A stretch of DNA of 27,981 bases. Source: Syntrophobacterales bacterium. GTDB taxonomy: Bacteria; Desulfobacterota; Syntrophorhabdia; Syntrophorhabdales; WCHB1-27. The DNA is taken from positions 1 to 27,981 of the forward strand of contig JADGQN010000008.1 of the NCBI GenBank assembly GCA_017881765.1. Direction: 5' to 3'. Within the stretch, counting starts at the first letter, position 1. Each line of letters starts with the position of its first letter. The notes under the pieces were generated by a model. That model ran no database searches. It saw nothing but the letters and a program-made list of their open reading frames with translations, and was not told the origin of the DNA. Position numbers and translations under genes: made by a program. Positions 1-8,741 of the stretch are shown one piece after another.

Positions 1-1841
1 GCGAAGCGCTCCTCATGGGATGCGCTCGCGGGAACCGCTGGTTGATGTCCGTAGAGCGACCTATAGTAGTCATTTGTTTCCAGGAGCATCTTATGGGTGC
101 CGACGGCGACGAGGCGACAGTCGTTCAGCAGCAGGATCCGGTCCGAATCCTCGATCGTGGAGAGGCGGTGTGCGACCACAAAGAGGGTCTTGTTCCGCAC
201 CAGAAAAGGCAATGAGCGGAATATCGATTTTTCAGTCAAGTTATCGAGTGAGGAACTGGGCTCATCAAGAACCAGGATATCCGGATGCTTGACCAGTGCC
301 CGCGCGATGGAGAAACGTTGACGCTGCCCCTCGGACAGGCTGACCCCGTTTTGGCCGATCTCCGTGTCATAACCGGCCGGGAGGCTGACGATAAAGTCAT
401 GAATACTCGCGGCCTCCGCGGCGTGGATAACCTCCTCATCCGTTGCCTCCTGATTGCCATACCGCAGATTCTCTATCACCGTCCCTGACCGGAGTAAGGT
501 GCTCTGTGACACATAGCCGATGCGTCGGCGCAGGGCCCTCACCTCGATATCGCTGGCGGGTATGCCGTCGAGATAGACTTCTCCCGAGGTCGGACGGTAA
601 AAGCGGAGGAGGAGACTCACCAGGGTTGTTTTACCCACACCGCTGGGGCCCACGATGGCCACGCGTTCTCCATGCCTGACACGAAACGAAATGTTGTCGA
701 GCACGGGGTTGTGCTCATCATACGAGAAAGAGACGTTCCTAAACTCGATGTCGCCTTGAAGACGATCGATGTTGAGGCCTTTACCCGTATTCTCCTCGGG
801 GACAAGATCGAAAAGGGCAGAAACGCGCTCCAGAGATGCCCTGGCGCCCTGCAGGCCGAGGTTGGCTGAAGCGAGGAACTGGGCCGGGCCGAACACGTAC
901 CCAAGGTAACCCTGAAAGGCAAAGAGCGAGCCGAGGGTCCAGTGGCCGGTTATCACCCAGTACGCCCCGATCACCAGGACTGAGAGATTGACTACACGGG
1001 GCATGGAGCCGATGGCCAGGCCCGCGATCGAGTTCACCGTCGACTGCTCGAGTGAAAGGTTGACGATTTTTCGCACGCCCGAAATCACGGTGGAGACCTC
1101 CCGGTCTTCCGTCGAGAAGGTCTTGATAAGCGGCACCGACGACAAACACTCTTGAAAGCCGCTGTACACCTTGGCCTGCTGTTCCATGAGCCAATGGCTC
1201 ATGACGCGCAATCTAGCGGAAAAATAACGGATCATGAAGACGAGTCCCGGCAGGACGATGACTGCTGCCACGGCAAGTCTCCATTCCAGGTAGATCAGGA
1301 ACCAGATCCCGCCAACGAATCTGAGCACGTTGGTGATGATGTGCACGATGGTGCTGGAGAAGAACCACCGGAGGCCCCCCACGTCGGAGGATACCCGGGA
1401 CATGAGGTACCCTGTCTCCTTGCTGTCAAAAAAGGTTTGCGGAAGACGCAGGACGTGGCCGAGCAGGCTCTCCTGGATGTCCATGGTGACCGTCTGCTCG
1501 AAGCGGGTGACGTAGAACTGCTGCAGGAGGCCAAGGAGTGTGGAGCAGCCGGAAATGGCCACCATGAGGAGAATGACACCGGGCAGGAGGCTGAGCCGGC
1601 GCCCCCCGAGGACGGTATCGACGAAGTATCTGGAGATAAGGGGCTGCGGGAAACTGAGCAGCGTACCGACGAAGATCAAACCTGCGCCAAGGACGCCTTG
1701 GCGCCAGTGGGCGAGGACAAAGGGATAGATATGCCTGAGGTTGGTGCGGATATCGGTAGGCAGTTCGCCCATACCCGATATCTCATCAACCGGTATTTTC
1801 CTGGCAAACCCTTGTCTAACGTACGAGAGCCACGTCTTCAT
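1..1841 (-). CDS. ABC exporter, fused permease and ATPase (MsbA/LipA-export type), 3' end outside window
   Basis: I translated this gene by hand; 613 codons are visible and it runs off the left edge. It is a half-transporter: an N-terminal six-helix exporter domain (about residues 45-330) fused to an ATPase. Visible ATPase motifs are Walker A GPSGVGKTT (about 398-406), signature LSEGQ (about 501-505), Walker B ILVLDEP (about 520-526) and the switch histidine in AHRLS (about 554). Proteins of this family homodimerise in the inner membrane and export lipids, lipid-linked sugars or drugs. Usual length is 570-620 aa, so only a few residues are missing. The ATG at 1841-1839 follows GGAGG (1849-1845) by three bases, a short spacing. 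It is divergent from the GT-C-like gene at 2040, which suggests but does not prove an envelope or polysaccharide substrate. Confidence 0.93.
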   Translation of the reverse strand, partial: MKTWLSYVRQGFARKIPVDEISGMGELPTDIRTNLRHIYPFVLAHWRQGVLGAGLIFVGTLLSFPQPLISRYFVDTVLGGRRLSLLPGVILLMVAISGCSTLLGLLQQFYVTRFEQTVTMDIQESLLGHVLRLPQTFFDSKETGYLMSRVSSDVGGLRWFFSSTIVHIITNVLRFVGGIWFLIYLEWRLAVAAVIVLPGLVFMIRYFSARLRVMSHWLMEQQAKVYSGFQECLSSVPLIKTFSTEDREVSTVISGVRKIVNLSLEQSTVNSIAGLAIGSMPRVVNLSVLVIGAYWVITGHWTLGSLFAFQGYLGYVFGPAQFLASANLGLQGARASLERVSALFDLVPEENTGKGLNIDRLQGDIEFRNVSFSYDEHNPVLDNISFRVRHGERVAIVGPSGVGKTTLVSLLLRFYRPTSGEVYLDGIPASDIEVRALRRRIGYVSQSTLLRSGTVIENLRYGNQEATDEEVIHAAEAASIHDFIVSLPAGYDTEIGQNGVSLSEGQRQRFSIARALVKHPDILVLDEPSSSLDNLTEKSIFRSLPFLVRNKTLFVVAHRLSTIEDSDRILLLNDCRLVAVGTHKMLLETNDYYRSLYGHQPAVPASASHEERF

Positions 1842-2039
1842 AAACCTCCGGTGATGATAAAGCATCCCGGGCGCGCATCAAGCCACCCCAACCAATCATA
1901 TTGGCATATCTAGATTATGCACTTACCATGCCAGCGGCGTAAGGCGCGTATCCTCAACTAATACGCCTCGGCGCAATTCTGGACAGTAGGTTCCCGCCAC
2001 ATTCATCCGGCGCGGCATGAATATTGATAGAGCTGAGCT
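1842..2039. promoter_or_regulatory. divergent intergenic region
   Basis: About 200 bp between two divergent genes, so promoters for both should lie here. An imperfect hairpin is visible around 1939-1966 (AGGCGCGTAT pairing with ATACGCCT, one bulged base). I could not pick a convincing -35/-10 pair on either strand. Confidence 0.35.
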
Positions 2040-3917
2040 GTGACTAACCCTTTTATGACCCTGAACGACTGGATCGCCCCGCCGCCGCTGCCCGCCATCC
2101 TTTCGATCCTCATCGTGCTTGGGTTCAAGTATCTGAGTGACCGTCTCTGCCGTTTATTGTTTCGGGGTCCACGGGAGCCTTTGAACGCTGCCACAAGTTT
2201 TGTGCTGGCCATCGCGCTCGTCGCATCCGCATTGCAGCTCGTGCTCGTTACCTGGAGGATGCCGGTTTGGCCTTTAAGAGGCGTTGCGTGGTCGCTTGCG
2301 GCCCTGGGCCTCCTCGAATTGTGGCTTATGTGTCGCGCAAGAAATCTGAGTCCGTGGAAAAGGTTCACTTCTTTTCTTTACGAGCAGCCATACCTTGACC
2401 GTGCTACAGCACTCCTTCTGCTCGGTGCTTCCATCTGTCTCGTGCTCCTGGCGCTCTCACCTCCGACCGATGCGGACTCCCTCGATTATCATTTGGGTGT
2501 GCCCCTCGATTTCCTCAGGAGGGGTGACATCTATCCGCGGTACGACTGGTTTCACGCGCGCCTCATAGGCTCAGGAGAGGTGCTCAACATGCTGGGGCTC
2601 GCCGGAGGAACCGATATACTGGGCGCTACCTTATCCGCAGCCGGACTCTTTGCCCTCGTGAGCACGGTTATTTCAAGGCTCCATGCGGGCAGGGACAGGA
2701 TCTTTATGGCGAGCTGCCTCATAAGCTGCCCCTTCTTGCTCTTTCTTCTACCCAATCAGAAGCCGTTCCTGTTGCCCGCGGTCGCGAACACGTTAGCCCT
2801 CTTGATGATCGCAGAGCGTTTCCGCACGCTTGATGCACGATCGCTCTTCCTGGCCTTTGGCAGTTGCTTCTTCGCTATGTCGTGCAAATATTCCTTCCTG
2901 CTGTCGGGGAGTATGGTGCTGATTATGGGTATGGTTGCCGCTTGCCGATCGAGGCGCTTTCTCGTGGCTGCGGGGATGGCACTGCTATTTTATCTGGTGA
3001 TGATTTTTCCCATGGAGATGCAAAAATTTCTCTTTTATGGGGACCCTATTTCTCCCATGCTTGAGGGGTTCAGGCACCACGGCGATGCAGCGCTTATGAG
3101 GTTTGCGCAATACATTCGCCACTACACGATGTCGACGCTGCCGTTCCCCTTCTGCATCATCGTGCCGTATTCTCCCGGAAGCATGAGCTCGGTGCTGGGG
3201 CTCGGAGTTCTTGCCTGTATTGTGGCGTTCTCTCACGTCCGGCATTCTCCGGTTCTCATTATTGCGGCCTTTGCCGCGGTCACGATCAATTACCTCGCGG
3301 GTGCGCGCTCGGCAGGCTATTATCTTGAGCCTTACACGTGGCTATGCGTCGCCGCTGCTACCATCCCATGGCGCACGTACAAGAAGATCGTCTACAGGCT
3401 TCTTATGGCGCAAGTCGCGGCGATGCTGCTCTTCGCGGGATTCGGAGCAGCCAAGCTCTTCCCGGGGTCTCTCACGGCCGGGTTGCGCGATCATGTCATG
3501 AGAGAGAACGCGGATCAGTATGCCGCTATGCGTTGGCTTGACGATGTGCTCCCGAGAGACGCGGTCGTCCTGAGCACACTGCGTTCACACGCCCTGATGC
3601 CCCGTCCCTTTGTGACGAAGGACATCGTGACCTGGACGAACTGGTCTTCTCCGTATGAGGCGGAAAGGACCTCATCAATTTTGAAAGCAGAGAAATTCAA
3701 CACGGTGGTTGCCGAACCCTTTGTGGCGAAAGAATTAACCGACAGCATGGGCGTGCGGTGCACAGCAATCCCGGCAGCGTCGAAACAGTTTCTGACGGCC
3801 ACTCGAAATCCGTGGAACAGGGCAACCGGGATGAACCTGGCCGTGTATGGTATGTGCTTTGCAACGGAGCCCGGTATGGCATCTATGAAATGCCGTGATT
3901 CTTTCCCAGGCAGGTGA
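2040..3917 (+). CDS. multi-pass membrane protein, GT-C glycosyltransferase-like
   Basis: 625 aa, strongly hydrophobic for its first ~480 residues, with roughly a dozen predicted spans, then a soluble C-terminal tail of about 140 residues. An acidic motif DADSLDYH (144-151) lies in the first large loop, as expected for GT-C enzymes that take sugars from polyprenyl-phosphate donors. The overall pattern resembles the poorly characterised bacterial DUF1420-type membrane proteins. The start is GTG at 2040 with weak GAG-rich sequence upstream; an in-frame ATG at 2055 is the alternative and has no better ribosome site. The small protein at 3924 begins 6 nt after the stop, so the two are probably co-transcribed. 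Transfer of a sugar to a lipid or surface polymer is inference. Confidence 0.7.
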   Translation: MTNPFMTLNDWIAPPPLPAILSILIVLGFKYLSDRLCRLLFRGPREPLNAATSFVLAIALVASALQLVLVTWRMPVWPLRGVAWSLAALGLLELWLMCRARNLSPWKRFTSFLYEQPYLDRATALLLLGASICLVLLALSPPTDADSLDYHLGVPLDFLRRGDIYPRYDWFHARLIGSGEVLNMLGLAGGTDILGATLSAAGLFALVSTVISRLHAGRDRIFMASCLISCPFLLFLLPNQKPFLLPAVANTLALLMIAERFRTLDARSLFLAFGSCFFAMSCKYSFLLSGSMVLIMGMVAACRSRRFLVAAGMALLFYLVMIFPMEMQKFLFYGDPISPMLEGFRHHGDAALMRFAQYIRHYTMSTLPFPFCIIVPYSPGSMSSVLGLGVLACIVAFSHVRHSPVLIIAAFAAVTINYLAGARSAGYYLEPYTWLCVAAATIPWRTYKKIVYRLLMAQVAAMLLFAGFGAAKLFPGSLTAGLRDHVMRENADQYAAMRWLDDVLPRDAVVLSTLRSHALMPRPFVTKDIVTWTNWSSPYEAERTSSILKAEKFNTVVAEPFVAKELTDSMGVRCTAIPAASKQFLTATRNPWNRATGMNLAVYGMCFATEPGMASMKCRDSFPGR

Positions 3918-3923
3918 TTAGCC

Positions 3924-4133
3924 ATGACCGACGAACAACAGATAGTGCAGCCTGCTCCCCGCGTCAGACGAATACGGCGCAGGAGGAAACGGAGTTTCAA
4001 GAGCAGAATCAGGAGGGCGCTGAAGAGCTCCGGAACGGATAAGAAGCTTTACATCGTGCTTGCCGGAGTGGTTGGGCTAGTGGCTGCCGTGTACCTCTAT
4101 GACCTGCTCTTTGCAGTCTTTCCTATGAAGTGA
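3924..4133 (+). CDS. small basic single-span membrane protein
   Basis: 69 aa. The first ~42 residues are extremely basic (for example RRIRRRRKR around residue 16), followed by one hydrophobic segment (about 43-65) ending in FAVFPMK. The charge distribution predicts an N-in membrane anchor. AGGTG about 9 nt upstream of the ATG is a plausible ribosome site. It begins 6 nt after the GT-C-like gene, so it is likely its operon partner. I do not recognise the family; it could be an accessory subunit of the membrane enzyme or a small structural protein. Confidence 0.6.
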   Translation: MTDEQQIVQPAPRVRRIRRRRKRSFKSRIRRALKSSGTDKKLYIVLAGVVGLVAAVYLYDLLFAVFPMK

Positions 4134-4156
4134 TACCAAGTTGCCTTCATTCATAG

Positions 4157-4262
4157 ACCCGTGTTTGGACACGGGTACCCCTCTTCCGGGTACCCGTGTG
4201 AGTGGGTGTTGCGTCGGCACGACTCCGACGTACTTATAGTACGCCGGGTACCCGCTCGCGGG
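4157..4262. repeat. cluster of short palindromes with three GGGTACCC cores; likely terminator at its left end
   Basis: A perfect 12-bp stem lies at 4169-4180 / 4188-4199 (ACACGGGTACCC, 7-nt loop). It is followed by CGTCGG/CCGACG (4212-4217 / 4225-4230), GTAC-ttata-GTAC (4230-4242), the palindrome CGGGTACCCG (4245-4254) and CCCGC/GCGGG (4251-4262). An additional ACCCGTGT at 4157-4164 can pair with the left arm of the first stem. No T-run follows the large stem, so it is not a textbook Rho-independent terminator, but it sits where the upstream operon should end. Confidence 0.6.
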
Positions 4263-4358
4263 TGGGCTATCCTCCTGGTCGCCTCGCTCTATTTTTGAAT
4301 GCAAACTGGCATCGTACTAACTTGATTATTATCAGAATCATCTCGATCTCCTGAAAGC

Positions 4359-4973
4359 ATGCGCGACACGGATAAGATAGATACGGTAATTCTGGCTGCC
4401 GGCTCATCCAGCAGGCTCGGCTTTAACAAGCTCTTCCTGAGCGTGGACGGGGAGCCGGTCCTGACGAGGACTCTTCGCACGTTTTTGGAGCTGCGGATGG
4501 GCACCATTTTTGTGGTCACGGGCTTCGAGCGGGAACGTGTGGAGCAACTGCTTCAGGATATCCCGGTTGTGCTCGTCCATAACAGCCTGTATCCTGCGGG
4601 CATGGCGACGTCCGTCAGGGCCGTATTGCCATTCCTCGACGCGGGTCATGGTCTTTTTTTGCATCTCGGCGATAAGCCTTTTGTCAAAAGAGAGACGCTC
4701 GGGCAGATGATCAAGTCGTTCGCCGGAAAAACACATCCGATCATCATCCCTGTCTACCAGGGGCAGAAAGGCCATCCCGTACTCATGGATGTGATGCCGT
4801 ATCTCGACGAGATGCGCACTCTTGAAGGCGATATCGCACTAAGGCCTATCATTGAGAGGCACAGTCAGGATATACTCTACGTAGAGGGAGACGAGGGAAT
4901 ACTCCTCGATCTCGACACGGATGGAGATATTGATCTTTTGAGAAGGAGAGGGTACAGGATTGAAAAAGGTTAA
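4359..4973 (+). CDS. mocA: MocA/YgfJ-like molybdenum cofactor nucleotidyltransferase
   Basis: 204 aa, the usual length for the family. The nucleotide-binding signature VILAAGSSSRLGFNK (residues 9-23) and the metal-binding LGDKP (about 107-111) identify a MobA-like NTP transferase. MocA enzymes use CTP to make molybdopterin cytosine dinucleotide, the cofactor of xanthine-dehydrogenase-type hydroxylases; the YgfJ subgroup serves selenium-dependent hydroxylases. It opens an operon with molybdopterin-binding, YqeB-like and XdhC-like genes, which supports that role. Its 3' end overlaps the next gene by 14 nt, indicating translational coupling. The ribosome site upstream of ATG 4359 is weak (GAAAG). 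Confidence 0.86.
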   Translation: MRDTDKIDTVILAAGSSSRLGFNKLFLSVDGEPVLTRTLRTFLELRMGTIFVVTGFERERVEQLLQDIPVVLVHNSLYPAGMATSVRAVLPFLDAGHGLFLHLGDKPFVKRETLGQMIKSFAGKTHPIIIPVYQGQKGHPVLMDVMPYLDEMRTLEGDIALRPIIERHSQDILYVEGDEGILLDLDTDGDIDLLRRRGYRIEKG

Positions 4974-5976
4974 GGTACAGGATGCCGTCGGACTCGTACT
5001 GGCCCATGACGTGACGGAGATAATACCGGAGAAGAAGAAGGACGTGGCCTTCAAGCGCGGGAGGATCATCGAGCGCGGCGACGTGGAACACCTTCTGGAC
5101 CTGGGGAAATGCTACGTATATGTGATGGAGGGCAACGAAAAGGCGGTGCATGAGGACGAGGCGGCACGCCGCATTGCTGAAGCCACCATGGACGTGCACA
5201 TGGTACTCACGCCTCCTAAAGAGGGCAAGATCAACCTTATCAGCACGGTGGACGGCCTTGTCTCCGTCAATACGAAAAAACTTTATGCGTTGAACAGTGT
5301 GGAGCACGTGGTCTTCACGACGGTTCCTGACCGCTATCCCGTCAAAGCCGGCGAGATGGTGGCAGCCACCCGCATCCTGCCGCTGTACATAGACGAGTCA
5401 GCCCTGGAAAAGGCCGAACGCCTGGGCAAGCAGGGTGTCATAAAGATCCTCCCGTTTAAATCGATGAAAGGCGGGCTTGTGGTGACGGGGAGTGAAGTTC
5501 TTAGCGGTAGGATAAAGGACGGCTCTCCTATCGTTGAAGAGAGGCTGAGGGCGCACGGATTGGAGATGATAGGAAAGGAATTTGCGCCCGACGATGTCAG
5601 CTCCATCAGGGACGCGATCGTGCGCCTTTTTGACAAAGGCGCGGACCTCGTTATCACGACGGGAGGGCTTTCAGTGGACCCCGATGACGTCACGAAGGAA
5701 GGCGTTGCAGCGACGGGAGCGCGGATACAGGTTTACGGCGCGCCCGTATTCCCGGGGGCCATGTTTCTTGTTGCACGCCGGAAGGGAAAATACGTCCTTG
5801 GGGTTCCTGCGTGCGTTTACTATAGTAAGAACACGATCCTGGACGTAGTCCTTCCGTGGGTTCTCGCTGGTATCACCATAACCAAGAATGATATACTGAA
5901 ATTGGCGCATGGGGGGCTTTGCGTGAACTGCGTGAAGTGCCATTATCCAACCTGTTTCTTCGGAAAGGGAAGATAA
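4960..5976 (+). CDS. molybdopterin-binding protein (MoCF domain) with C-terminal Cys cluster
   Basis: 338 aa. The C-terminal half carries the MoeA/MogA-type molybdopterin-binding fold: VVTGSEVLSGRIKDG (about 171-185), the loop ITTGGLSVDPDDVT (about 231-244), then FPGAMF and GVPAC. The extreme C terminus is CVNCVKCHYPTC (C321, C324, C327, C332), which could bind an Fe-S cluster or metal. The N-terminal ~150 residues resemble the short MoeA-like lead domain rather than a full MoeA. I chose TTG at 4960 because GGAGAG (4945-4950) lies 9 nt upstream and the preceding gene overlaps it. Likely role: handling molybdopterin for a molybdenum hydroxylase during cofactor maturation, inferred from neighbours. 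Confidence 0.85.
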   Translation: MKKVKVQDAVGLVLAHDVTEIIPEKKKDVAFKRGRIIERGDVEHLLDLGKCYVYVMEGNEKAVHEDEAARRIAEATMDVHMVLTPPKEGKINLISTVDGLVSVNTKKLYALNSVEHVVFTTVPDRYPVKAGEMVAATRILPLYIDESALEKAERLGKQGVIKILPFKSMKGGLVVTGSEVLSGRIKDGSPIVEERLRAHGLEMIGKEFAPDDVSSIRDAIVRLFDKGADLVITTGGLSVDPDDVTKEGVAATGARIQVYGAPVFPGAMFLVARRKGKYVLGVPACVYYSKNTILDVVLPWVLAGITITKNDILKLAHGGLCVNCVKCHYPTCFFGKGR

Positions 5977-5977
5977 G

Positions 5978-6781
5978 GTGCGAACGCTGCGAGTTGTGGT
6001 AAAAGGCGCAGGAGAGATGGCCACGGGTATTGCCCACCGCCTCTTCATGGCAGGGATTACGCGGATTGTCATGACGGAAATAGCCCACCCGCTTGCAGTT
6101 CGAAGGGGGGTATCGTTTTGTGAGGCGGTCTACGAAGGTTTCATGGAAGTCGAAGGCGTCCGGGCCGAACGTATCTCAAACGGAGCGGCCCTCGATCTGG
6201 TCTGGAAACGCCGTTCTGTTGGCGTGATAGTCGATCCGTCATGGAGCATCGTTGGAGAGATAAAGCCGGACGTGGTGGTCGATGCGATGATGGTAAAAAG
6301 AAATATGGGGACTAACAAGGCGGAGGGACCGCTGGTGATAGGCGTGGGTCCTGACTTCAGAGCGCCCGATGACATACATGCGGTGGTCGAAAGCAACAGA
6401 GGCCATAATCTTGGAAGGGTGATCTATAAGGGGCAGGCGGAGCCTTACACCGGCATACCGGGTTCGACCGAAGGCTATAAGCAAGAACGAGTACTCAGGG
6501 CACCGAAAGCCGGTCTTGTGAAACATGCAAGGATGCTTGGCGACCCCGTGAACAAGGGAGAGATCATACTGTATGTTGGTGAAGAGCCCGTGCAGGCGGC
6601 GATCGGGGGCATCCTGCGAGGGTTTATCCGGGAGATTGAGGTGGAGAAAGGCGAAAAGGTCGGGGATGTAGACCCGCGGGCAGAGCGTACCAACTGCTTT
6701 ACCATATCGGACAAGGCGCGCTCCATCGCGGGCGGCGTGCTGGAAGCAATCATGCATCATTACAATCGACCGGAAGTCTGA
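5978..6781 (+). CDS. yqeB: YqeB-like selenium-dependent molybdenum hydroxylase maturation protein
   Basis: 267 aa with an N-terminal Rossmann signature VVKGAGEMATGIAHRL (about 7-22). Internal sequence such as IGVGPDF, AVVESNRGHNLGRVI and YTGIPGSTEGY fits the YqeB/EF2563 family found beside selenium-dependent molybdenum hydroxylases, whose exact biochemical step is not settled. GTG at 5978 lies 1 nt after the previous stop; AAGG immediately upstream and the close packing support this start. It is third in the maturation operon. No selenoprotein synthesis genes or hydroxylase subunits are in the window, so the target enzyme must be encoded elsewhere. Confidence 0.85.
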   Translation: MRTLRVVVKGAGEMATGIAHRLFMAGITRIVMTEIAHPLAVRRGVSFCEAVYEGFMEVEGVRAERISNGAALDLVWKRRSVGVIVDPSWSIVGEIKPDVVVDAMMVKRNMGTNKAEGPLVIGVGPDFRAPDDIHAVVESNRGHNLGRVIYKGQAEPYTGIPGSTEGYKQERVLRAPKAGLVKHARMLGDPVNKGEIILYVGEEPVQAAIGGILRGFIREIEVEKGEKVGDVDPRAERTNCFTISDKARSIAGGVLEAIMHHYNRPEV

Positions 6782-6810
6782 AGAGTACAGTAAAAAGGCT
6801 TGGAGCGACG

Positions 6811-7806
6811 ATGGACTTGTACAGCATCATAGAAGAATATCTGGAGAAAGGCAGCGGTGGAGCGCTCGCTACCATCGTGAAAAAACTGGGCGCGGCCCCG
6901 AGGGAAGAAGGGGCCAAGATGTTTGTCGGCGGTGATGGAAAGTTTTATGGGACCGTGGGCGGCGGATGTATCGAGGCAGAGGTGTGGCAGGAGGCGCGCA
7001 AGGTCATAAAAACCGGGATGGCAAAACTCCTCCACTACACCATGGACGGAAGGCAGCTTGAAGATGAGGGTATGATCTGCGGTGGCAACGTCGACATCCT
7101 CGTAGAACCCGTGGCGGAAAAGTACAGGGCTTTGTATAGAGCGATCCCTGGACTGGAGAGACAGGGCACAGGTGCTTTGCTGGTCACCAAGTTTTCCGGC
7201 GAAGGATTTTCGAAAAGCCTCGTCAAAGAAGATGGAGTGGCCGCTGGTGACCCCATCGACGAGGAAATTGGCGCCGATTATCAGCGGTACATCTCCGAGA
7301 AAAGGCTGGCAGTCATCGGCAATACTATCGTTGAACCCCTCCAGACATCCCCTGATCTTTACATTTTTGGTGCGGGACATGTCTCCCAGTATGTTTCGCG
7401 TGTCGCCGCCATGGTCGACTTCAACGTCACGGTGATAGATGACAGGACGGAGTTTGCCAACAGGGAGAGATTTCCAGAAGCAGAACGCGTAATTGTGGAC
7501 GATTTTACGCACGTATTTGACCAACTCAGTTTTCATGGGAACGAATATGTGGTAATCTTGACACGCGGCCACAAGCATGATGCGCTCGTTCTGGAGCAAG
7601 TGATGAAAAGGCCGTCGCGCTATGTGGGGATGATAGGTAGCAAGAGGAAGACCAGAATGGTTATGGACTACATGAGGCAGCAAGGCTTTGATGACAAAAC
7701 ACTTGAATCTGTCTATGCCCCGATAGGGGTAGCCATAAATTCTGAGACGCCTCAGGAAATAGCCGTAAGCATAGTTGCCGAAATGATCAAGGTCCGAAGG
7801 ACGTAA
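6811..7806 (+). CDS. xdhC: XdhC/CoxI family molybdenum hydroxylase maturation factor
   Basis: 331 aa with the two-part XdhC layout. The N-terminal XdhC_CoxI domain includes GTVGGGCIEAEV (about 48-59). The C-terminal Rossmann domain includes IFGAGHVSQ (about 188-196), VIDDR, GMIGSKRKT (about 275-283) and ETPQEIAVSIVAE near the end. XdhC proteins bind the molybdenum cofactor, promote its sulfuration and insert it into xanthine-dehydrogenase-type enzymes. The gene is 29 nt downstream of yqeB in the same direction and abuts the sigma factor gene. Signature residues look intact. Confidence 0.9.
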   Translation: MDLYSIIEEYLEKGSGGALATIVKKLGAAPREEGAKMFVGGDGKFYGTVGGGCIEAEVWQEARKVIKTGMAKLLHYTMDGRQLEDEGMICGGNVDILVEPVAEKYRALYRAIPGLERQGTGALLVTKFSGEGFSKSLVKEDGVAAGDPIDEEIGADYQRYISEKRLAVIGNTIVEPLQTSPDLYIFGAGHVSQYVSRVAAMVDFNVTVIDDRTEFANRERFPEAERVIVDDFTHVFDQLSFHGNEYVVILTRGHKHDALVLEQVMKRPSRYVGMIGSKRKTRMVMDYMRQQGFDDKTLESVYAPIGVAINSETPQEIAVSIVAEMIKVRRT

Positions 7807-7808
7807 CC

Positions 7809-8720
7809 GTGAAGCGCCGTGAGGATAGCTTTCTCGAAGAGCCAAAAGATCCGGACGTCAAAGATGCTGGAGACCATGAAGCTCCGGCACCCTTTGACCC
7901 GCTGAAGCGGTATCTCGCCGAAGTATCGAAACACCCGGTGCTGACAAGGGAAAAAGAACTGGAGTTCGCGGTAAAGGCATTTGACCACAAGGACCGGGAC
8001 GCCGCCCAGATGCTGGTGATATCGAACCTGAAGCTCGTAGTCAAAATAGCACTGGAGTACTACAATACCTACCTGAACATCCTCGACCTGATACAGGAGG
8101 GCAACGTAGGGCTCGTGCACGCCGTCAAGAAATATAATCCCTACAAGGGTACGAGATTTTCAACGTACGCATCCTTTTGGATACGGGCCTATATTCTGAA
8201 ACACATCATGGACTCCTGGAGTATAGTAAAGGTCGGCACCACCCAGAGCCAGAGGAAACTCTTCTACAGGTTGAACAAAGAGAAGAAGAAGCTGGAGGCA
8301 CAGGGGGTTGTCCCTGCCCCGCAGCTTCTGGCGGCCACCCTGGACGTGAAGGCCGAAGAAGTCGAAGACATGGAAAAGAGACTGGCTTTCACTGACATGT
8401 CGCTCGATCACCCCCTGTACGATGAGGGCGAAGAGACGCTGATGGATGTGATTCAGAGCGATGAGAACATTGAGGATGTTGTCGCGGCAAGGGAGAAGAG
8501 GGACATACTGGAACAGAAAGTTAAGGAATTCAAAACGATGTTGAATGACAAAGAGCTGCTGATATTTGAAAGACGGATCATGGCAGAAGAACCGATGACA
8601 CTCCAGGAGATCGGGGAGCGATTCAAGATATCAAGGGAGCGTGTACGACAGATTGAAAACAGAGTCCTCAAGAAGTTCAACGATACATTCCAGGCAGACA
8701 TCAGAAAGCTTGACCTTTAA
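7809..8720 (+). CDS. rpoH: RpoH-type (sigma-32-like) RNA polymerase sigma factor
   Basis: 303 aa. Region 1.2 is near residues 30-60. Region 2 follows with ISNLKLVVKIA, DLIQEGNVGLVHAVKKY and FSTYASFWIRAYI (about 72-135). The RpoH-box-like QRKLFYRLNKEKKKL (about 153-167) separates RpoH from primary and other group 2 factors. Region 4.2 is the helix-turn-helix LQEIGERFKISRERVRQIE (about 263-281). The GTG start lies 2 nt after the xdhC stop, with AAGGA inside the end of xdhC as ribosome site. RpoH directs heat-shock transcription; in this lineage RpoH-like factors may have other regulons. Its place as last gene of a cofactor maturation operon is unusual. Confidence 0.87.
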   Translation: MKRREDSFLEEPKDPDVKDAGDHEAPAPFDPLKRYLAEVSKHPVLTREKELEFAVKAFDHKDRDAAQMLVISNLKLVVKIALEYYNTYLNILDLIQEGNVGLVHAVKKYNPYKGTRFSTYASFWIRAYILKHIMDSWSIVKVGTTQSQRKLFYRLNKEKKKLEAQGVVPAPQLLAATLDVKAEEVEDMEKRLAFTDMSLDHPLYDEGEETLMDVIQSDENIEDVVAAREKRDILEQKVKEFKTMLNDKELLIFERRIMAEEPMTLQEIGERFKISRERVRQIENRVLKKFNDTFQADIRKLDL

Positions 8721-8741
8721 GGTACAGGAAAAAGATAAAGC

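Noticed and set aside
1152..1913. Long plus-strand open frame of 253 codons
   Set aside because: It is the shadow of the minus-strand ABC exporter, whose motifs are all intact in the other strand.
6760..7845. 361-codon minus-strand frame opposite xdhC
   Set aside because: The plus strand encodes a clear XdhC protein; the minus translation has no recognisable domain.
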